DNA from: an uncultured Candidatus Actinomarina sp.
GTDB taxonomy: Bacteria; Actinomycetota; Acidimicrobiia; Actinomarinales; Actinomarinaceae
Reading direction: 5' to 3'
DNA: 34,777 nucleotides
Assembly (NCBI GenBank): GCA_902627635.1
Contig: CACOKA010000001.1
Location: 1 to 34,777, forward strand
Part shown: positions 7,744 through 16,723 of the stretch, piece by piece
How the letters are laid out: every line of letters starts with the position of its first letter
How positions within the stretch are numbered: the first letter of the stretch is position 1
The notes under the pieces: model-generated
The model's database searches: none
Told to the model about the DNA's origin: nothing
Seen by the model: only the letters and a program-made list of their open reading frames with translations
Program-made: the position numbers and the translations under genes

Positions 7744-9255
7744 ATGAGTAAATCAATAAAAATTCACGATATATCGAAAAGTTATCCAGGAGTTAAAGCT
7801 AACTCTAACGTATCGTTTGACATTGACAATGCTTCAATACATGCCATTGTTGGTGAAAATGGAGCTGGAAAATCTACATTAATGAAGATACTTTACGGTA
7901 TGGTAAAACCTGATTTTGGAGAAATATATGTCTTCGACGAAAAGATTTCTCTAAGTTCTCCAAAAGATGCTATTAATTATGGTCTCGGAATGGTTCATCA
8001 GCACTTTATGCTAGCTGACAATTTTACAGTACTTGAAAGTATCATTTTGGGCATAGATGGTGCAGGAATTACAAATCTAAAACTTGAAAAATACAGAGAG
8101 TCAATTAACGAGGTCATGAGCAGATATTCATTGAATGTAGAGCTAGACAGATTTGTTGACGATCTAGGTGTGGGTGAGAAACAAAGAGTAGAAATTTTAA
8201 AGGTATTATTCAGAGGAGCAAAAATACTTATTCTTGACGAACCGACAGCAGTTTTAGTTCCCCAAGAAGTAGATGAATTATTTAAAAATCTTAAAGAATT
8301 GCAAAAAAATGGAGTCACAATAATCTTTATTTCACATAAATTAGATGAAGTATTGAAAATTGCAGATCAAATAACTGTTATGAGAGGTGGAGAAATTGTT
8401 GGAACTGTTGATTCCGAAGGTATAGACAAGAAAGATCTTGCTGAAATGATGATAGGAAAAAGTTTACCAAAACCTCCTGAAAGAACTTCTGAAAGTAGTC
8501 AAGATAATGTTTTAAAGATAGAAAATTTAAATTCTAGAAATGAGGAGGGAAAGAGAGTCTTTGAAGATATCTCTTTTGAAATTAAAAAATCTGAGATTTT
8601 GGGAATAGCCGGTGTAGAAGGAAACGGGCAAAAAGAATTAATCGAATCGATAATTGGAATCCATACAATAGAGGATGGCGAAGTATACCTTGAAAATCAA
8701 AATTTAAATGATTATGGAGTAAAAGACAGACTTGATTTAGGTATAAGCTTCATTCCTGAGGACAGGCAAGCTCAGGCTCTAGTAATGGAAATGAAACTAA
8801 ACGACAATATTATTCTAGGTCGTCAAACAAAAGACATATATAAAACAAACCTCTCTACTGTAAATTTTAAAAATGCTAGTGAGATCTCAAGACAAGTAAT
8901 TTCCGATTTTAATGTTAAAACTCCAAATGAAACAACTATTGCAACAGCATTATCAGGAGGTAATCAGCAAAAATTTGTAGTTGGTAGAGAATTAGATGAT
9001 GATCCAAAAGTATTAATCGCATCACAACCAACGAGAGGAATTGATATCGGTGCCCAAGCTCTAATTTGGGATAAACTCAGAGAAACTAGAGATAATGGCT
9101 TAGGAGTACTCCTAGTCTCAGCTGATTTAGAAGAATTAATTGGATTATCTGATCGCATAATCGTAATTTATCAGGGAAAATTTGTAGCTAATTTAGATCC
9201 TCAAAATATAACACCAGAGGATCTGGGTGCTTATATGACAGGTTTGAAACAATGA
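7744..9255 (+). CDS. Double-domain ABC ATPase of the nucleoside-type importer
   Basis: Energises the Bmp-type importer. Two fused nucleotide-binding domains are visible. Domain 1 has Walker A GENGAGKST (residues 37-45), a variant signature LGVGEKQ and Walker B ILILDEPTAVLVPQE. Domain 2 has a degenerate Walker A (GVEGNGQKE), a canonical signature ALSGGNQQK and a changed Walker B (VLIASQPTRGIDIGA, lacking the catalytic DE). This asymmetry, with one intact and one degenerate site, is the usual pattern in the NupO/YufO and sugar RbsA-type families and is not a sign of decay. The 503-aa length is typical. The stop overlaps the first permease start as ATGA. The neighbouring permeases and Bmp lipoprotein favour nucleosides over sugars. 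Confidence 0.93.
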   Translation: MSKSIKIHDISKSYPGVKANSNVSFDIDNASIHAIVGENGAGKSTLMKILYGMVKPDFGEIYVFDEKISLSSPKDAINYGLGMVHQHFMLADNFTVLESIILGIDGAGITNLKLEKYRESINEVMSRYSLNVELDRFVDDLGVGEKQRVEILKVLFRGAKILILDEPTAVLVPQEVDELFKNLKELQKNGVTIIFISHKLDEVLKIADQITVMRGGEIVGTVDSEGIDKKDLAEMMIGKSLPKPPERTSESSQDNVLKIENLNSRNEEGKRVFEDISFEIKKSEILGIAGVEGNGQKELIESIIGIHTIEDGEVYLENQNLNDYGVKDRLDLGISFIPEDRQAQALVMEMKLNDNIILGRQTKDIYKTNLSTVNFKNASEISRQVISDFNVKTPNETTIATALSGGNQQKFVVGRELDDDPKVLIASQPTRGIDIGAQALIWDKLRETRDNGLGVLLVSADLEELIGLSDRIIVIYQGKFVANLDPQNITPEDLGAYMTGLKQ

Positions 9256-10331
9256 ATTTAAGATATAGATTAATTAGTTTATCAGCTCCAATTTTGGCTC
9301 TATCGTTATCAGTTTTATTAACATCTTTGATTTTGACTGCTATTGGAAAAGATCCTATTGAGACATTTGTCCTAATGTATGATTATGGAACTACTGGAAA
9401 GTCTCTGGTATCTGTTTTTAATAGATTTATTCCTTTGTATATTTCTGCAATAGCAGTCGCAGTAGGTTTTAAAATGGGCCTTTTTAATATTGGTGTTGAA
9501 GGTCAATATTTATTGAGTGCATTACTCGCTGCTGCTATCGGTGCGTCGTTCAGCGTTTCAAGACCATTACATATTTTATTAATTATGTTAATTGCAACTG
9601 CAATATCATCTGTTTGGGGGGCGATAGCTGGATATCTTAAAGTAAGTAGAGGAATACATGAAGTTATTTCAACAATCATGTTGAACTATATTGGTACAGG
9701 AATAATAGCATATCTTCTTGGACAGGTTTTTAATGATGAAGATGCTGCTAATCTAATTCCACAAACGACTCCATTACCTGAAACTGGTCAAATACCTTCT
9801 TTAAATAATTTACTGAATATTGAAAACTTACCTAGTTTGCACGGTTTCTTACCAATTGCGATATTTTTAGGGCTACTCTATTACTTTTTAATTTGGAAAA
9901 CTACTCTTGGTTACAACCTTAGAATAACTGGTCAAAATCCCACAGCGGCAAAATTTAGTGGAGTTGATCCTAAGAGATTGACCATGCTCGCAATGGTTAT
10001 TTCAGGAGGTTTTGCTGGATTAGTTGGAATGGGTCCATTATTAAGTTACCATCATCAATATTCAATCGATTTTCCAGCAGGAATTGGGTTTGCTGGTATT
10101 GGGGTCGCCTTGCTTGGAAGAAATCATCCTGTTGGTATGGCTTTTGGCGCAATTTTATTTGCATTTCTTGAAAGGTCCTCACAAATTCTTGATCTTAGAG
10201 ATGTTCCAAAAGAAATTGAAACAATGATGTCAGCATTTATTCTGTTAATTGTTGTAGTTTTTTACGAAGTAATAAGAAGATATATTGTCACACAACAAAT
10301 TAAAGAAGCATCTAGACAGGTTGATGACTAA
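9252..10331 (+). CDS. ABC transporter permease, NupP/YufP-like
   Basis: Integral membrane permease of the BPD_transp_2 family (shared by LivH/M, RbsC and Bmp-type systems). The 359-aa protein has an N-terminal membrane helix (about residues 7-32), then multiple hydrophobic segments, with family landmarks GFKMGLFNIGVEGQYLLSALLAA and GFAGIGVALLGRNHPVGMAFGAI. The latter is typical of the first permease of nucleoside importers. ATGA overlap with the ATPase gene and a 2-base gap to the second permease support a tightly coupled operon. Substrate assignment rests on the neighbouring Bmp lipoprotein. Confidence 0.9.
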   Translation: MNLRYRLISLSAPILALSLSVLLTSLILTAIGKDPIETFVLMYDYGTTGKSLVSVFNRFIPLYISAIAVAVGFKMGLFNIGVEGQYLLSALLAAAIGASFSVSRPLHILLIMLIATAISSVWGAIAGYLKVSRGIHEVISTIMLNYIGTGIIAYLLGQVFNDEDAANLIPQTTPLPETGQIPSLNNLLNIENLPSLHGFLPIAIFLGLLYYFLIWKTTLGYNLRITGQNPTAAKFSGVDPKRLTMLAMVISGGFAGLVGMGPLLSYHHQYSIDFPAGIGFAGIGVALLGRNHPVGMAFGAILFAFLERSSQILDLRDVPKEIETMMSAFILLIVVVFYEVIRRYIVTQQIKEASRQVDD

Positions 10332-10333
10332 TT

Positions 10334-11578
10334 ATGAATAAACTAACAATTTTTTTAAGAGAAAAGTATCTTGTAATAACTCCAATATTATTAATAATTT
10401 CTATTGCGCAACTTGAACAATATTCACAATTAACAACAAGTGGAACATTTGGTGCAGCTCTCAGGCTTTCGATTCCCATACTGCTTGCTGGTTTAGGAGG
10501 GCTATTTTCAGAGAGAACAGGAATTGTAAACATTGGCCTAGAGGGAATGATGATTATGGGAACATGGTTTACAGCCTGGGGAGGAGTTTTATATGGGCCT
10601 TGGTACGGTATTTTATTTGGGTTAGCTGGGGGAGCCTTGTTTGGATTGATACATGCAGTCGCAACAGTTTCATTTCAAGTAGACCACATTGTCTCTGGAG
10701 TTGCAATAAATATTCTTGCAGTAGGAGCAGGTAGATTCTTTAATATCCTAGCTTTTGATGATTATGAGTATGCAAGCTCAACAGCTTCTCCGATAGTTGA
10801 GGGGGAAATTGGAAGAATAACTTTACCATTTATTTCAGGTGGAGAAATAAATGGATCACCTACTTCTAATATTTTGGGATCTCTTGAAGAACAAAATATA
10901 ATCTTGTTATCTGATATTGCTGGCTTGTTATATGGTGTCACATCAAATATTTCTTATTTTTCCATAATATCTTTGTTGATGATTCCAGGGTCAATTTACT
11001 TGCTTTGGAGGACACCGCTAGGACTACAAATGAGAAGTGTAGGCGAGTTTCCTTCTGGAAGTGAGTCACTTGGAGTAAACGTTTATCTTATGAAATATAC
11101 AGGTGTAATTATTTCTGGAGCATTAGCAGGATTGGCAGGAGCTTACTTGGTATTAGAAGGGCCAAGTGTTTATCTAGAAGGGCAAACAAATGGTAGAGGC
11201 TTTATTGGATTAGCTTCTCTTCTTTTTGGTAACTACAGACCATTTGGAATATTTCTTGGAGCTGGTTTATTTGGCTTTGCTGATGCACTTCAACTTAGAT
11301 CTGAAGAATCCATACATGGATTATTGATTGTAATATTTTTATTCATGTTTATTTTGACTGCAAGAAATATTTATCAAAGAAATATTAGATCTGGTGTTTT
11401 ATCTGGTTTAGTTGGTCTCGCCTTTTTTGTTTGGTTCAATAATTCAACAACTATTCCAATTCAGTTTGTATATTTTACTCCCCACCTAACAACACTCATA
11501 GTGTTATCTTTTGCTAGCCAGAAGTTTAGGATGCCAAAAAGTGTCGGAAAACCTTATAAAAAAGGTGAGTTAAGTTAG
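10334..11578 (+). CDS. ABC transporter permease, NupQ/YufQ-like
   Basis: Second permease of the importer, also BPD_transp_2. The landmark GLFSERTGIVNIGLEGMMIMG near residues 56-76 is characteristic of NupQ-like subunits, as are DHIVSGVAINILAVGAGRF and the C-terminal GRGFIGLASLLFGNYRPFG. At 414 aa it is longer than the roughly 320-aa Firmicute homologues: there is a hydrophilic insertion around residues 140-190 and extra helices at the C terminus (about 350-405). Longer versions of this kind appear to be usual in actinobacteria (from memory). Its stop codon interlocks with the stop of the convergent zinc-ribbon gene (TTAG). Confidence 0.9.
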   Translation: MNKLTIFLREKYLVITPILLIISIAQLEQYSQLTTSGTFGAALRLSIPILLAGLGGLFSERTGIVNIGLEGMMIMGTWFTAWGGVLYGPWYGILFGLAGGALFGLIHAVATVSFQVDHIVSGVAINILAVGAGRFFNILAFDDYEYASSTASPIVEGEIGRITLPFISGGEINGSPTSNILGSLEEQNIILLSDIAGLLYGVTSNISYFSIISLLMIPGSIYLLWRTPLGLQMRSVGEFPSGSESLGVNVYLMKYTGVIISGALAGLAGAYLVLEGPSVYLEGQTNGRGFIGLASLLFGNYRPFGIFLGAGLFGFADALQLRSEESIHGLLIVIFLFMFILTARNIYQRNIRSGVLSGLVGLAFFVWFNNSTTIPIQFVYFTPHLTTLIVLSFASQKFRMPKSVGKPYKKGELS

Positions 11579-12396
11579 CTCTTTCCAAAAAATTTAATTT
11601 CTTGTATGGCACATTCTGTAAATGGATTTTGCCCATTTAATTCCTCACCAGGATAAGCACTTAGAATCTCAATTTTAATTGTGCTTGCACTGGTATTTAA
11701 GTCAATCCACTGCTGGAAATTATCATTTTCAAGTTCTTTTTCAACTTCATAATCACTTTGGTCTGTTGTAATTCTTATATCTCTAGCTTTAAAATTTCTT
11801 ATAAATGATGAACTTTTCTCTGCATTTTGTACAACTATAAATTCAAAATAGATTGTATCAGCAAATGTGAACTCAAGTGTTGCGTCTTTGCAACTTAAAC
11901 TATTATCCTGCCACATTGAATTAGATTCATCGTATAGATTTTCGCAAGAAAAATCATCACCTGGAAAAGCGCTTGAAGCTTTACAAGAAATTGGCACTTG
12001 GGGCTTCAAATTTCCTTGAATAGTAGTGCTAGTTGAAGTAATTGTTGTTTGTTCAATAACAGCGATTTCTTGAATAACTTCGTCTGCTACCCTGCTGTTG
12101 TAAAAAAAACTTGCTCCTGCAATGAGAGGAACTAATAATGCTAAAAAGAAGACTGCCCTTATTCCAGGAACTTCTTTTCTGCTTGGAAGACTAGTTGCTC
12201 CGTAATTACTCAAAGGTTTTACAGGAAGCTCCATCAGTCTTTCAATTCTCTGTTTTTTTGCTTCTGATGTATCTTCAACTTTCACGCTATTAGTAGTCTC
12301 TTCTAGCTTTAATCCAAGCCACTCACCACAACTAGAACAAAATTCTAGAGCCTCATTTACTGTTGCTTGACAACCCTTACAAGTAATTTTTTCCAA
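11575..12396 (-). CDS. Zinc-ribbon, single-span membrane protein with external discoidin-like domain
   Basis: Function unknown. The N terminus is a zinc ribbon with two CxxC pairs (CKGC at residues 6-9 and CSSC at 20-23). About 50 charged residues follow, then one hydrophobic helix (about 79-98, AVFFLALLVPLIAGASFFY), a Thr/Ser-rich stretch and a roughly 140-aa C-terminal domain. That domain has six cysteines or fewer and the pattern SSAFPGDDFSCENLYDES..MWQD.....DATLEFTF...I..I.V.N, resembling the NADase-type glycan-binding / discoidin-like modules found in actinobacterial membrane proteins. This is a pattern judgement, not a search. The TTG start is supported by AGGGA five bases upstream. The ribbon would be cytoplasmic and the C-terminal domain outside. 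It diverges from disA with an 85-base gap. Confidence 0.75.
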   Translation of the reverse strand: MEKITCKGCQATVNEALEFCSSCGEWLGLKLEETTNSVKVEDTSEAKKQRIERLMELPVKPLSNYGATSLPSRKEVPGIRAVFFLALLVPLIAGASFFYNSRVADEVIQEIAVIEQTTITSTSTTIQGNLKPQVPISCKASSAFPGDDFSCENLYDESNSMWQDNSLSCKDATLEFTFADTIYFEFIVVQNAEKSSSFIRNFKARDIRITTDQSDYEVEKELENDNFQQWIDLNTSASTIKIEILSAYPGEELNGQNPFTECAIQEIKFFGKS

Positions 12397-12481
12397 TTTT
12401 TTCCCTGGTATGTGAAGTAATAATAAAATAATACAGTAACATACGAATAAATAAAATACTCAAATAATAAAACGAGCAAAT

Positions 12482-13522
12482 ATGAAAAATAATCAACTAA
12501 TTCCTGGAGAGCCTTTAAGAGACGGAGTCGACTTAATTGCCGATAAAAAAACAGGTGCGTTGATAGTTGTTGGTAGCTCTACAAAGCTAGACAAAATTTC
12601 ATCTGGTGGAATCAATCTATCTAGTTGTAAATTTACTCCTGAAATGTTGTGTGAACTTGCAAAAATGGATGGAGCGATAATTGTTGATGACAATGTCGAT
12701 AAAATCCTTAAAGCAAATGTTCATTTAAACCCTTCAGATTCAATTGAAACATCACAAACTGGGACAAGGCACAGAACTGCGCAAAGAGTATCTGTCGAAA
12801 CAGAATTAGATGTAATCGCTGTTTCTGACGAATCTGGAATAATCAAGGTTTTTTCAAACAATGAGGTAAATGAATTAGAAGAATCATCGATGATTCTTGG
12901 AAGGGTAAACGAATCCCTACAGTCTATTGACAGAACAAGGAGAAGATTTGATGATGCGGTAGTTGAGCTAGGTGAATTAGAAATTGAAAACTCTATAACG
13001 AATCAACAAGTTTTGGAAGTTGTTCAAAGGGGGGAATTGTTAGAAAGATTATCTGAACAAGTAAGAAAAGAAGCAGAAAACTTAGGTGAAGATTCTGGCT
13101 TAGTTATGATCCAGATAGAATCACTAGAGTCTGGTGTAAGACAAACTTTAGATCTTGTACTAAAAGACCATCTGCCGACAAGAAAATTTAGAAATATAAA
13201 AAAGGCAGCTGATGAAATTTCAAATTTAACATATGAGGAACTTAACTCAATACAAACACTAGGAAATTTATTACATATGCAACCCCTTGATCAAGTATCA
13301 ACTCCAAAAGGATATAGAGTTCTTGCTAGATTTCCAGGACTTCCAGATAATTTACATGATTCTTTGGTTTCAAAATTTAAGTCATTACCTAATTTATTAC
13401 TAGCCTCCACAGATAAGCTATTTGAGGTTGATGGAATCGGAAGAAATAGAGCACAACAATTAAGAGAATATTTTGATACTCTTCTTAAAAATATAGGTTT
13501 TAGTTACATAAATGGTAACTAA
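12482..13522 (+). CDS. disA: DNA-integrity scanning diadenylate cyclase DisA
   Basis: DisA converts two ATP to cyclic di-AMP and senses branched DNA. The N-terminal DAC domain contains the catalytic DGA motif (residues 63-65, KMDGAIIVD) and TGTRHRTA (93-100), both intact. A helical spine follows (about 145-285), then a C-terminal helix-hairpin-helix DNA-binding region (about 295-345, FPGLPDNL and VDGIGRNRAQQLREYF). Length 346 aa is normal. The ATG has no obvious Shine-Dalgarno sequence. In many bacteria disA sits beside radA; here radA is absent and carD follows after 32 bases. No c-di-AMP riboswitch or phosphodiesterase is visible in the window. Confidence 0.96.
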   Translation: MKNNQLIPGEPLRDGVDLIADKKTGALIVVGSSTKLDKISSGGINLSSCKFTPEMLCELAKMDGAIIVDDNVDKILKANVHLNPSDSIETSQTGTRHRTAQRVSVETELDVIAVSDESGIIKVFSNNEVNELEESSMILGRVNESLQSIDRTRRRFDDAVVELGELEIENSITNQQVLEVVQRGELLERLSEQVRKEAENLGEDSGLVMIQIESLESGVRQTLDLVLKDHLPTRKFRNIKKAADEISNLTYEELNSIQTLGNLLHMQPLDQVSTPKGYRVLARFPGLPDNLHDSLVSKFKSLPNLLLASTDKLFEVDGIGRNRAQQLREYFDTLLKNIGFSYINGN

Positions 13523-13554
13523 ATAGTTTTCAATCTATACTAATGTTCTAATTT

Positions 13555-14109
13555 ATGGCAACAAAAGCTAAAAAACCACAAGACAAATATAAACCAAACA
13601 CATTTGTTGTACATCCACACCATGGAGCAGCAAAAGTAATTCGAAAAGTAAATAAAAACGTAGAGATTTTTGTTGAAGGAGAACCAAAATCAAAAAGAAT
13701 TCAATATTTTGAAATTGAAGTCTTAATGGACGGCTTAACGGTAATGGTTCCAGTTGATGCGGTAGACGAAGTTATAAGACCAGTTATTTCAAAAAATGCT
13801 GTATCAAGAAAAGTATTTCCAATATTTAAAGAAAAACCAGAAGAAGCCGGGACAAACTGGAGTAGATGGTATAAAGTCTTGACAGAAAAGATGACATCTG
13901 GTGATGTCATCCAAGTTGCCGAAGTCGTAAGAGATCTTTCGCATGCACAGATAAATAAAGGTATATCACCAGCACTTAAAAGGATGCTTGCAAAAGCAAG
14001 AATGACATTAGCAAGTGAAATAGCCTGTGCGTTACAAATTGACGAAGAAGCTGCTGTAGAAAAAATAAATCAATATCTTCCAGAGGAAGAACCAGACGAC
14101 GGTTTATAA
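13555..14109 (+). CDS. carD: CarD-family RNA polymerase-binding transcription regulator
   Basis: CarD binds the RNA polymerase beta subunit and stabilises open promoter complexes in actinobacteria. The N-terminal Tudor-like RNAP-interaction domain is at about residues 12-75 (FVVHPHHGAAKV, VPVDAVDEVIRPV). The C-terminal helical domain includes Trp102 in NWSRWYK, equivalent to the Trp that wedges into the upstream edge of the bubble in mycobacterial CarD. At 184 aa it is about 20 aa longer than the M. tuberculosis protein, with a Lys-rich N terminus and an acidic tail. No Shine-Dalgarno precedes the ATG; a TATACT box at 13536-13541 could be its -10. In mycobacteria carD is followed by ispD-ispF; here ispF follows directly. 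Confidence 0.94.
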   Translation: MATKAKKPQDKYKPNTFVVHPHHGAAKVIRKVNKNVEIFVEGEPKSKRIQYFEIEVLMDGLTVMVPVDAVDEVIRPVISKNAVSRKVFPIFKEKPEEAGTNWSRWYKVLTEKMTSGDVIQVAEVVRDLSHAQINKGISPALKRMLAKARMTLASEIACALQIDEEAAVEKINQYLPEEEPDDGL

Positions 14110-14133
14110 TTTATTTAAAAACAATATTAGAAA

Positions 14134-14604
14134 ATGTTAATTGGTCATGGTTGGGATTTACACCAACATTCAGATAGCAAAACCCTAATTCTTGGAGGTG
14201 TTAGCTTTGAGGAATATGGGTTTGAAGGCCATTCTGATGGAGACATCCTTCTTCACGCACTTTGTGATGCCTTATTAGGAGCAACTGGAAAAAAAGACTT
14301 AGGACATTATTTTCCGTCAGATGCATCTACTCCAAAAGATATTCCGAGTACAAAAATTCTTTCAGAAATCTTACTTGTTATTGAATATGAAAAATTTACT
14401 TTAATAAATGTCGATATAACAATTATTACACAGAAATTTAATGTTCAAGAAAAAGAAAAGAAGATTAAAGAGAATTTGTCAAAACAACTTGGAATTCCTT
14501 TAGAAAAAATAAATATTAAAGGAAAATCCTCAGATGATTATGGAATAATTGGAGACCAAAAAGCTTCATTAGCGATAGTAAGCTTGTTATTAGATAATGC
14601 TTAA
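14134..14604 (+). CDS. ispF: 2-C-methyl-D-erythritol 2,4-cyclodiphosphate synthase (IspF)
   Basis: IspF forms MEcPP in the non-mevalonate isoprenoid pathway, which would supply the polyprenyl synthase at 2867. Zinc ligands Asp8 and His10 (GWDLH) and His41 (EGHSDGDILLHA) are present, as are GKKDLGHYFPSD and the C-terminal IKGKSSDDYGIIG. At 156 aa it is full length and a stand-alone enzyme, not an IspDF fusion. The usual partner ispD is missing from its normal place between carD and ispF. The gene end overlaps the cysS start by 8 bases, suggesting coupling. Confidence 0.96.
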   Translation: MLIGHGWDLHQHSDSKTLILGGVSFEEYGFEGHSDGDILLHALCDALLGATGKKDLGHYFPSDASTPKDIPSTKILSEILLVIEYEKFTLINVDITIITQKFNVQEKEKKIKENLSKQLGIPLEKINIKGKSSDDYGIIGDQKASLAIVSLLLDNA

Positions 14605-15994
14605 ATTATATAATTCACTTACTAAAAAACAGGAAGAAATAAAGATAGATCAAGATGATGTAAGGATCTATCTTTGTGGACCAACTGTCCAATCATCTCC
14701 TCATCTAGGACACGGAAGATCAGCTGTAGTATTTGATTTTTTTATAAGGTACCTTAAGTATTTAAATTATTCAGTATTATTTGCAAGAAATATCACAGAT
14801 ATAGATGATAAAATAATTGAAAAATCACAGGAAAAAAACATAAGTTATCGTGAACTTGGAGATAATGTTTGGAAGGAGTTTGTTTTAGCCCATGAAAACC
14901 TCAATTGTTTGGTTCCTGATATTGAACCAAGAGCCACAGCTTATATTCCTGAAATTATCAAATACATCGAACAGCTAGTTCAAAATGGGTTTGGTTATGT
15001 TACACGTTCCGGGGTTTATTATGATGTTTCAAAATTTGAAGAATATCTTGAGTTATCAGGGAGAAGCATTGAGGATGTAAGGACTGGTACAAGGATTGAA
15101 ACAGAAGATGATAAAAAAACAGCGGAAGACTTTGCTTTATGGAAATTTTCTAAAGAAAACGAACCATCTTGGGATTCACCCTGGGGAGATGGTCGACCAG
15201 GATGGCATATAGAATGTTCAACAATGATCAGTGAAACATTAGGTAAAACAATAGACTTTCATTGTGGAGGAATCGATCTAATTTTTCCACATCATGAAAA
15301 TGAGATTGCTCAATCTAAGGGTGTTGATATTAATGAGAATTTTGCAAACTATTGGCTACACAATGGAATGTTGAACCTTTCAGGAAAAAAAATGTCAAAA
15401 TCAGACGGGAATGTGAAATTACTTAATGAATATATTGATGAATACGGTGGAGATGTTGTAAGATTCTTTTTTTTGAGAGCCCACTACAGAAGTCCACAAG
15501 AATTTAGTGAACAGTTGCTTGAAGAGACTAAAAAAACTTTGAGCAATTTAGCTGAATTTACAAAAGGTGTTGTTGCAGAACCAAATGATAATGATATATT
15601 AGATACTTTTATTAAATGTATGAATGATGATATGAATACTCCAAAACTTCTTGGAGAAATTTTTGAGAAAATAAAAGATATAAATAATTTAGATCAAGAA
15701 AATATAAAAAAAATTAAACAAACAGTGAAATTCATATTTAAAATTCTTGGATTTGAGCTTGATACCTCAAAACAAAACATAGTAGAAGAAAAATTATTAT
15801 CTAAATTTTTTGAAAAATATGATATTCAATTTAATGATATCGATTCGGCAATGAGTGAGTTTTCACTAAAAAGGGAAGACTTAAGATCAAACAAAAAATA
15901 TGGTGAAGCGGACAAAATGAGAGAAGATTTATTAGAGATTGGAATAGTCATGAATGATGGTGAAAATGTCGGATGGTATTGGAAAAATAGTTGA
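14597..15994 (+). CDS. cysS: Cysteinyl-tRNA synthetase
   Basis: Class Ia synthetase that charges tRNA-Cys. Zinc ligand Cys27 lies in LCGPTVQ, and the HIGH signature appears as PHLGHGR (residues 35-41). The RPGWHIECS and FPHHENEIAQS segments supply the remaining zinc ligands (Cys, His, Glu). KMSKSDGN is at 265-272. The C-terminal helical anticodon-binding part is present, giving a normal 465 aa. The homologous mycothiol ligase MshC is shorter (about 410 aa) and its gene sits elsewhere in actinobacteria, so CysS is preferred. It overlaps ispF upstream and rlmB downstream, matching the carD-ispDF-cysS-rlmB order of mycobacteria. Confidence 0.95.
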   Translation: MLKLYNSLTKKQEEIKIDQDDVRIYLCGPTVQSSPHLGHGRSAVVFDFFIRYLKYLNYSVLFARNITDIDDKIIEKSQEKNISYRELGDNVWKEFVLAHENLNCLVPDIEPRATAYIPEIIKYIEQLVQNGFGYVTRSGVYYDVSKFEEYLELSGRSIEDVRTGTRIETEDDKKTAEDFALWKFSKENEPSWDSPWGDGRPGWHIECSTMISETLGKTIDFHCGGIDLIFPHHENEIAQSKGVDINENFANYWLHNGMLNLSGKKMSKSDGNVKLLNEYIDEYGGDVVRFFFLRAHYRSPQEFSEQLLEETKKTLSNLAEFTKGVVAEPNDNDILDTFIKCMNDDMNTPKLLGEIFEKIKDINNLDQENIKKIKQTVKFIFKILGFELDTSKQNIVEEKLLSKFFEKYDIQFNDIDSAMSEFSLKREDLRSNKKYGEADKMREDLLEIGIVMNDGENVGWYWKNS

Positions 15995-16685
15995 AGGTTA
16001 TAATTCTGTAATTTCTGCACTAGAAAACAACAGAGTCTTAGAACTAGTAACTCTTGGAAAAAACATAGATTCAAAAAAAGTTAAAGACTTAATAGAAATT
16101 GCTCAACAAAAAAAAGCAAAAGTTACAATCATCAAAAGTAAAAATGAGTGGAAATTTACATCAACGGAGTATGTAGCTGCACTGTGTAAACCCAAAAAAA
16201 TATATAATGAGTCAGATTTAAAAAAATTTAATACTACAAACTTTATAGTATGTGACCACATTCAAGACACAAATAATCTTGGAGCTATTGCTCGTTCAGC
16301 TGCATCATTTGATTTCAATGTGATGTGTGTCCCAGAGAGAAGATCAGCCCGATTAAGTGAAAGAACTTTTAAGATTTCCTCTGGTGGATTAGAGAAAATA
16401 GATATTTTAGAATATAAATCAATTTTTAGTTTATTAAAGAAATTTCAATCTTTGGATGTTTGGACAATAGGGTTGGATATGTATGGAAAAGCCAATATAC
16501 AAAGTTTAGATTTAGGAAGCCAGAACTTAGCATTTTTTATCGGATCAGAGGAAAAAGGGTTGAGCGATGAAATTAAAAATAAACTTGATAATGTTGTAAG
16601 AATCCAAATGTCAAAAAATATTGAATCTTTAAACGTTTCAGTTGCTGCTGGAATAGCAATGCAACATATATTTATAAAAAAATAA
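15954..16685 (+). CDS. rlmB: SpoU/TrmH-family rRNA 2'-O-methyltransferase (RlmB-like)
   Basis: SAM-dependent SPOUT (trefoil-knot) methyltransferase, probably modifying 23S rRNA (Gm2251-type). Short N-terminal substrate-binding segment (VEGYNSVISALENN, about residues 13-26). Catalytic motifs: motif 1 VCDHIQDTNNLGAIARSA (Asn and Arg conserved), motif 2 FFIGSEEKGLS and motif 3 IQMSKNIESLNVSVAAGIA. The reported start at 15954 overlaps cysS by 41 bases; an in-frame ATG at 15966 is an equally good start and no ribosome-binding site separates them. Its position after cysS is the standard actinobacterial one. The exact target nucleotide cannot be told from the sequence. Confidence 0.9.
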   Translation: MMVKMSDGIGKIVEGYNSVISALENNRVLELVTLGKNIDSKKVKDLIEIAQQKKAKVTIIKSKNEWKFTSTEYVAALCKPKKIYNESDLKKFNTTNFIVCDHIQDTNNLGAIARSAASFDFNVMCVPERRSARLSERTFKISSGGLEKIDILEYKSIFSLLKKFQSLDVWTIGLDMYGKANIQSLDLGSQNLAFFIGSEEKGLSDEIKNKLDNVVRIQMSKNIESLNVSVAAGIAMQHIFIKK

Positions 16686-16704
16686 TTTTTTCAACTTTGA
16701 TGTT

Positions 16705-16713
16705 TGCTAATAT
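16705..16713 (+). promoter_or_regulatory. Extended -10 element upstream of tRNA-Thr
   Basis: TGCTAATAT at 16705-16713 matches an extended -10 (TGnTAnnnT). Transcription would start near 16719-16720, only a few bases before the mature tRNA 5' end at 16724. No good -35 is seen, as expected for an extended -10 promoter. Read by eye only. Confidence 0.4.
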
Positions 16714-16723
16714 TTAACTATTC

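Noticed and set aside
8581-9060. Apparent decay of the second ATPase domain (degenerate Walker A and B) in the importer ATPase
   Set aside because: The same substitutions are normal in this family of double-domain ATPases; the reading frame is intact and full length.
12397-12481. c-di-AMP riboswitch or long hairpin (GTATGT...ACATAC, 12408-12444) upstream of disA
   Set aside because: Too short for the ydaO-type riboswitch, and the 6-bp arms enclose about 25 AT-rich bases, which is expected by chance.
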